DNA of 6,973 nucleotides from Deltaproteobacteria bacterium (GTDB taxonomy: Bacteria > Desulfobacterota > Desulfarculia > Adiutricales > Adiutricaceae): positions 1 through 6,973 of the forward strand of contig JAIRZX010000271.1 in assembly GCA_031267005.1 (NCBI GenBank), read 5' to 3'. The first letter of the stretch is position 1; each line of letters begins with the position of its first letter. Below, piece by piece: positions 5,167 through 6,973 of the stretch. Position numbers and translations under genes: made by a program. Under the pieces are notes generated by a model. It was not told the origin of the DNA, did not search any database, and saw only the letters and a program-made list of their open reading frames with translations.

Positions 5167-6973
5167 TCAGGAGCCGGTTTCGGAGCCGGTTTCGGGAGAA
5201 TTGCCGCCGGGCCCGCCTTCGCCGCCCCCGGTGCCGCCCGCCCTCGCGGCCTTAGTCCTCTGGGTCTTGACCACCTTGGCGGCCCTGGCCCTTGCCAGCG
5301 CGGCTATGCGGTCCTGATGGGAGGAATCGGGCTCGGCCTTGGCCTTCTCCGCGGAGAGGGTGCCGCTGCGGGAGGACTGAAGCGACTGGGCCTTGGCGGC
5401 CCTGGCCCTTGCCAGCGCGGCTATGCGGTTCTGGCGGGCGGATTCGGCCTTGCTCAATGCCTCCCCGGATAGGGGCGCGGCGGACTCGGCCTTGGCCCCG
5501 GCACCCGCCTCCTTCCGTTTGGCCCTTCCGGCGGCCCTGGCGGCCGTTTTGGGGCTGTCGGCGGCCTCGCCCTTGAAGGAGCTGGGCTTTTCGTAAGTGG
5601 GGCAGGCGGTGTTGGGGCACCTGAGCGGGCCCGGGAGCCCCGAGGAGGAGGTCTTCCTGATGCGGTAGGGGAACCCGCAAACTGGGCAGGGGTCCTTCAC
5701 GAGCTCGCCCCTGACGAGGTAGCGGCAGTCAGGGTAGCGCGAGCAGCCCAAGAAGGGCCCGCGGAAGCTGGTACGCTCGACCAGCTGCCCTGTGCAGCCA
5801 TCCACGGGGCACCGGAAGCCGGTGGGGAAGGGGCGCGTTTCCTTGCACTTGGGGTAGCGGGTGCAGCCGATGAACCAGGAGCCCTTGTGGGCGCGCTTAA
5901 CGGCCATGGGAGCGCCGCAACGGGGACACTCGCGGGGCGCGTCCTCGGGGAAGTCCGGGGTTTCCCCGTCCATGGGGATCGCCTTGCCGTCTTCCACGCG
6001 GACGGGGCGGGTGAAGCGGCAGTCGGGGTAGCCCGTGCAGGCCAGGAAGGGGCCGAAGCGGCCCTTCTTGATCTGCATGGGCTTCCCGCATTCGGGGCAG
6101 GCCACCTCCTCCGAAAGCTCGGGGACTGGCTCGGGGACGGGGCAGCCGTGCTCGTCGCGGGTGAAGTCGCAGGTGGCCCCGCAGGCGGCGCATGACAGGT
6201 AGAACCCGGACTTGCCGTAGCGGATGCGCACCTCGCCGGCGTGGCCGCACTTGGGGCAGGGGGTGTCCACGGGCAGCCCGTCGGTCTTGACGTTCAGCAT
6301 GGACTCCTTCGCGGTGGCAAGCGACTCGGCCAGGGGGGAATAGAGCTTCTTCAGCACCGCCAGGCGCTCGGCGTGGCCTTCCTCTATCTGGTCCAGGTCC
6401 TCCTCCATGTCCGCGGTGAAGTCGTAGTCCAGGAGCCTCGGGAAGCTCCCGACCAGGAGATCGTTTACCATGAAGCCCATCTCGGTGGGCTTGAGCTGGC
6501 CCTTCGTTCCCTCGGCGTAGGCCTTGACGCGCAATACGGAGATGGTTGCGGCGTAGGTTGAAGGGCGGCCGATGCCCCTGCTCTCAAGCTCCTTTACAAG
6601 GGTCGCGTCGTTGTAGCGGGGCGGGGGCTGGGTGAAGTGCTGGGCGGGGACGAGCCTGTCGGGGGTAAGCGTCTCGCCTTCCTCCAGCTTCGGGAGCATG
6701 TCGCCCCCGCCGCCGGGCTCCCGGCGGACCTTCCCCGCGTCCGGGGCTCCGTCGGACGGGTCAGGTTCCGCCGCGTCAGTTCCCGAGTCGGCGCCCGAGT
6801 CGGCGCCCGCCTCGGGTATCGAGTCGCTTCCGGGCTCCTGGGGGCCCCCCTCCCCCGCGCCGCCCGAGAGGACGGCCCTTCCGGGGCCGGGGCCCCAGGC
6901 GGCGAGGTAGCCGTCGAACTGAAGCACCTGGCCGGTGGCCCTGAAGCTGTAGCCCGCGCACTCCAGGTCCGCC
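5167..6973 (-). CDS. topA: DNA topoisomerase I, 3' part (5' end beyond the window)
   Basis: Type IA topoisomerase that relaxes negative supercoils by single-strand passage. About 601 codons are visible; the frame is open to the right edge, so the Toprim domain and the catalytic tyrosine domain are missing from view. A GTG at 6925-6927 is internal, because the preceding codons read YSFRATGQ, which belongs to the enzyme core. Counting that GTG as residue 1: FDGYLAAW (4-11) is core; 13-75 is an acidic Asp/Gly/Ser/Pro insertion; QHFTQPPPRYNDATLVKELE (96-115) and RGIGRPSTYA (117-126) are the invariant blocks joining the gate domains; DLDQIEEG (177-184) closes the core. Five Cys4 zinc ribbons follow: C224/227/246/249, C277/280/297/303, C334/337/355/361, C373/378/395/401 and C414/417/437/442. 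The last 130 residues are an Ala/Lys/Arg-rich tail with two RIAALARARAAK repeats, ending ETGSETGS. The stop is TGA (5167-5169). Confidence 0.97.
   Translation of the reverse strand, partial: ADLECAGYSFRATGQVLQFDGYLAAWGPGPGRAVLSGGAGEGGPQEPGSDSIPEAGADSGADSGTDAAEPDPSDGAPDAGKVRREPGGGGDMLPKLEEGETLTPDRLVPAQHFTQPPPRYNDATLVKELESRGIGRPSTYAATISVLRVKAYAEGTKGQLKPTEMGFMVNDLLVGSFPRLLDYDFTADMEEDLDQIEEGHAERLAVLKKLYSPLAESLATAKESMLNVKTDGLPVDTPCPKCGHAGEVRIRYGKSGFYLSCAACGATCDFTRDEHGCPVPEPVPELSEEVACPECGKPMQIKKGRFGPFLACTGYPDCRFTRPVRVEDGKAIPMDGETPDFPEDAPRECPRCGAPMAVKRAHKGSWFIGCTRYPKCKETRPFPTGFRCPVDGCTGQLVERTSFRGPFLGCSRYPDCRYLVRGELVKDPCPVCGFPYRIRKTSSSGLPGPLRCPNTACPTYEKPSSFKGEAADSPKTAARAAGRAKRKEAGAGAKAESAAPLSGEALSKAESARQNRIAALARARAAKAQSLQSSRSGTLSAEKAKAEPDSSHQDRIAALARARAAKVVKTQRTKAARAGGTGGGEGGPGGNSPETGSETGS
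5170..5193. repeat. 12-bp tandem duplication at the topA 3' end
   Basis: GGAGCCGGTTTC occurs twice in a row (5170-5181 and 5182-5193). On the minus strand it encodes the last eight residues of topoisomerase I, ETGS twice, directly before the stop codon. Confidence 0.95.
5274..5429. repeat. 39-bp perfect repeat in the topA tail, 117-bp period
   Basis: Identical 39-bp copies at 5274-5312 and 5391-5429, spaced 117 bp (39 codons). They encode RIAALARARAAK, preceded by Q and N or D, in the basic tail of topoisomerase I. The sequence between the copies is only loosely similar. Perfect identity including third positions implies recent duplication or gene conversion. Confidence 0.9.
5602..6258 (-). 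other. Five C-terminal zinc ribbons of topoisomerase I
   Basis: Five consecutive C4 modules of roughly 40-55 residues. Modules 2-4 carry the hallmark C-x5-C second half (CTGYPDC, CTRYPKC, CSRYPDC). The first has CPKC with CAAC and the last has CPVC with CPNTAC. In E. coli TopA three of the C-terminal modules keep all four cysteines, so five complete modules is on the high side. They bind single-stranded DNA and, in E. coli, RNA polymerase. Confidence 0.9.
6785..6808. repeat. 12-bp tandem duplication in the topA acidic insertion
   Basis: GAGTCGGCGCCC occurs at 6785-6796 and 6797-6808. On the minus strand it encodes the GADSGADSG stretch inside the low-complexity acidic insertion of topoisomerase I. 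Confidence 0.95.

Noticed and set aside
4602..5255. 217-codon plus-strand frame from a GTG
   Set aside because: It has no recognisable motif, its composition shifts from AT-rich to Arg/Gly/Pro-rich along its length, it runs through the topA terminator, and it ends antisense within topA. I see no promoter. A homology search finding conserved relatives would reopen it.
6925..6927. GTG as the start of the topoisomerase gene
   Set aside because: The frame continues upstream to the window edge with YSFRATGQ, which belongs to the conserved enzyme core, so this GTG is an internal Val codon and the gene is cut by the edge.

Overview
The window is GC-rich bacterial DNA with three supportable protein genes, all on the minus strand. 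Reading along that strand from the right edge they are: the 3' two thirds of topA (DNA topoisomerase I, cut by the window edge), a large exported protein built from two tandem DUF3798-type domains, and a small HIT-family hydrolase. The sequence does not settle the organism. From general knowledge, DUF3798 proteins occur mainly in anaerobes (Clostridia, Synergistota, Spirochaetes and some other groups). With the high GC this fits an anaerobic, possibly gut-associated, GC-rich bacterium. That assignment is an inference only.

Layout. Positions 14-45 hold a probable terminator for the HIT gene (72-482). Positions 483-1075 have no convincing gene on the coding strand. They hold a good sigma70-like promoter for the HIT gene (655-683), a near-perfect 20-bp palindrome (753-772), a GGAGTT hexanucleotide microsatellite (927-966) and a doubtful 45-codon plus-strand ORF with a strong Shine-Dalgarno sequence. 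Positions 1076-3832 encode the 918-residue double-DUF3798 protein. Positions 3833-5166 are a long, more AT-rich, repeat-laden intergenic region. It carries a possible structured leader and operator for the DUF3798 gene, decayed 24-bp and 21-bp repeats, a 14-bp duplication, a 13-bp direct repeat, and an intrinsic terminator for topA (4966-4992). Positions 5167-6973 are topA, partial.

The three genes do not look like one operon: gaps of about 0.6 and 1.3 kb separate them and they have their own signals. topA (supercoiling control) and the HIT protein (nucleotide-phosphate hydrolysis) are housekeeping genes. The DUF3798 protein is probably a periplasmic or surface ligand-binding protein of unknown ligand. 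The most unusual item is the internal duplication of the whole DUF3798 domain in one chain, with a clearly diverged second copy. The window is also rich in short in-register tandem duplications (6, 12, 14, 21, 24 and 117 bp), which suggests active replication slippage. I see no CRISPR array, tRNA, rRNA, transposase or phage gene.
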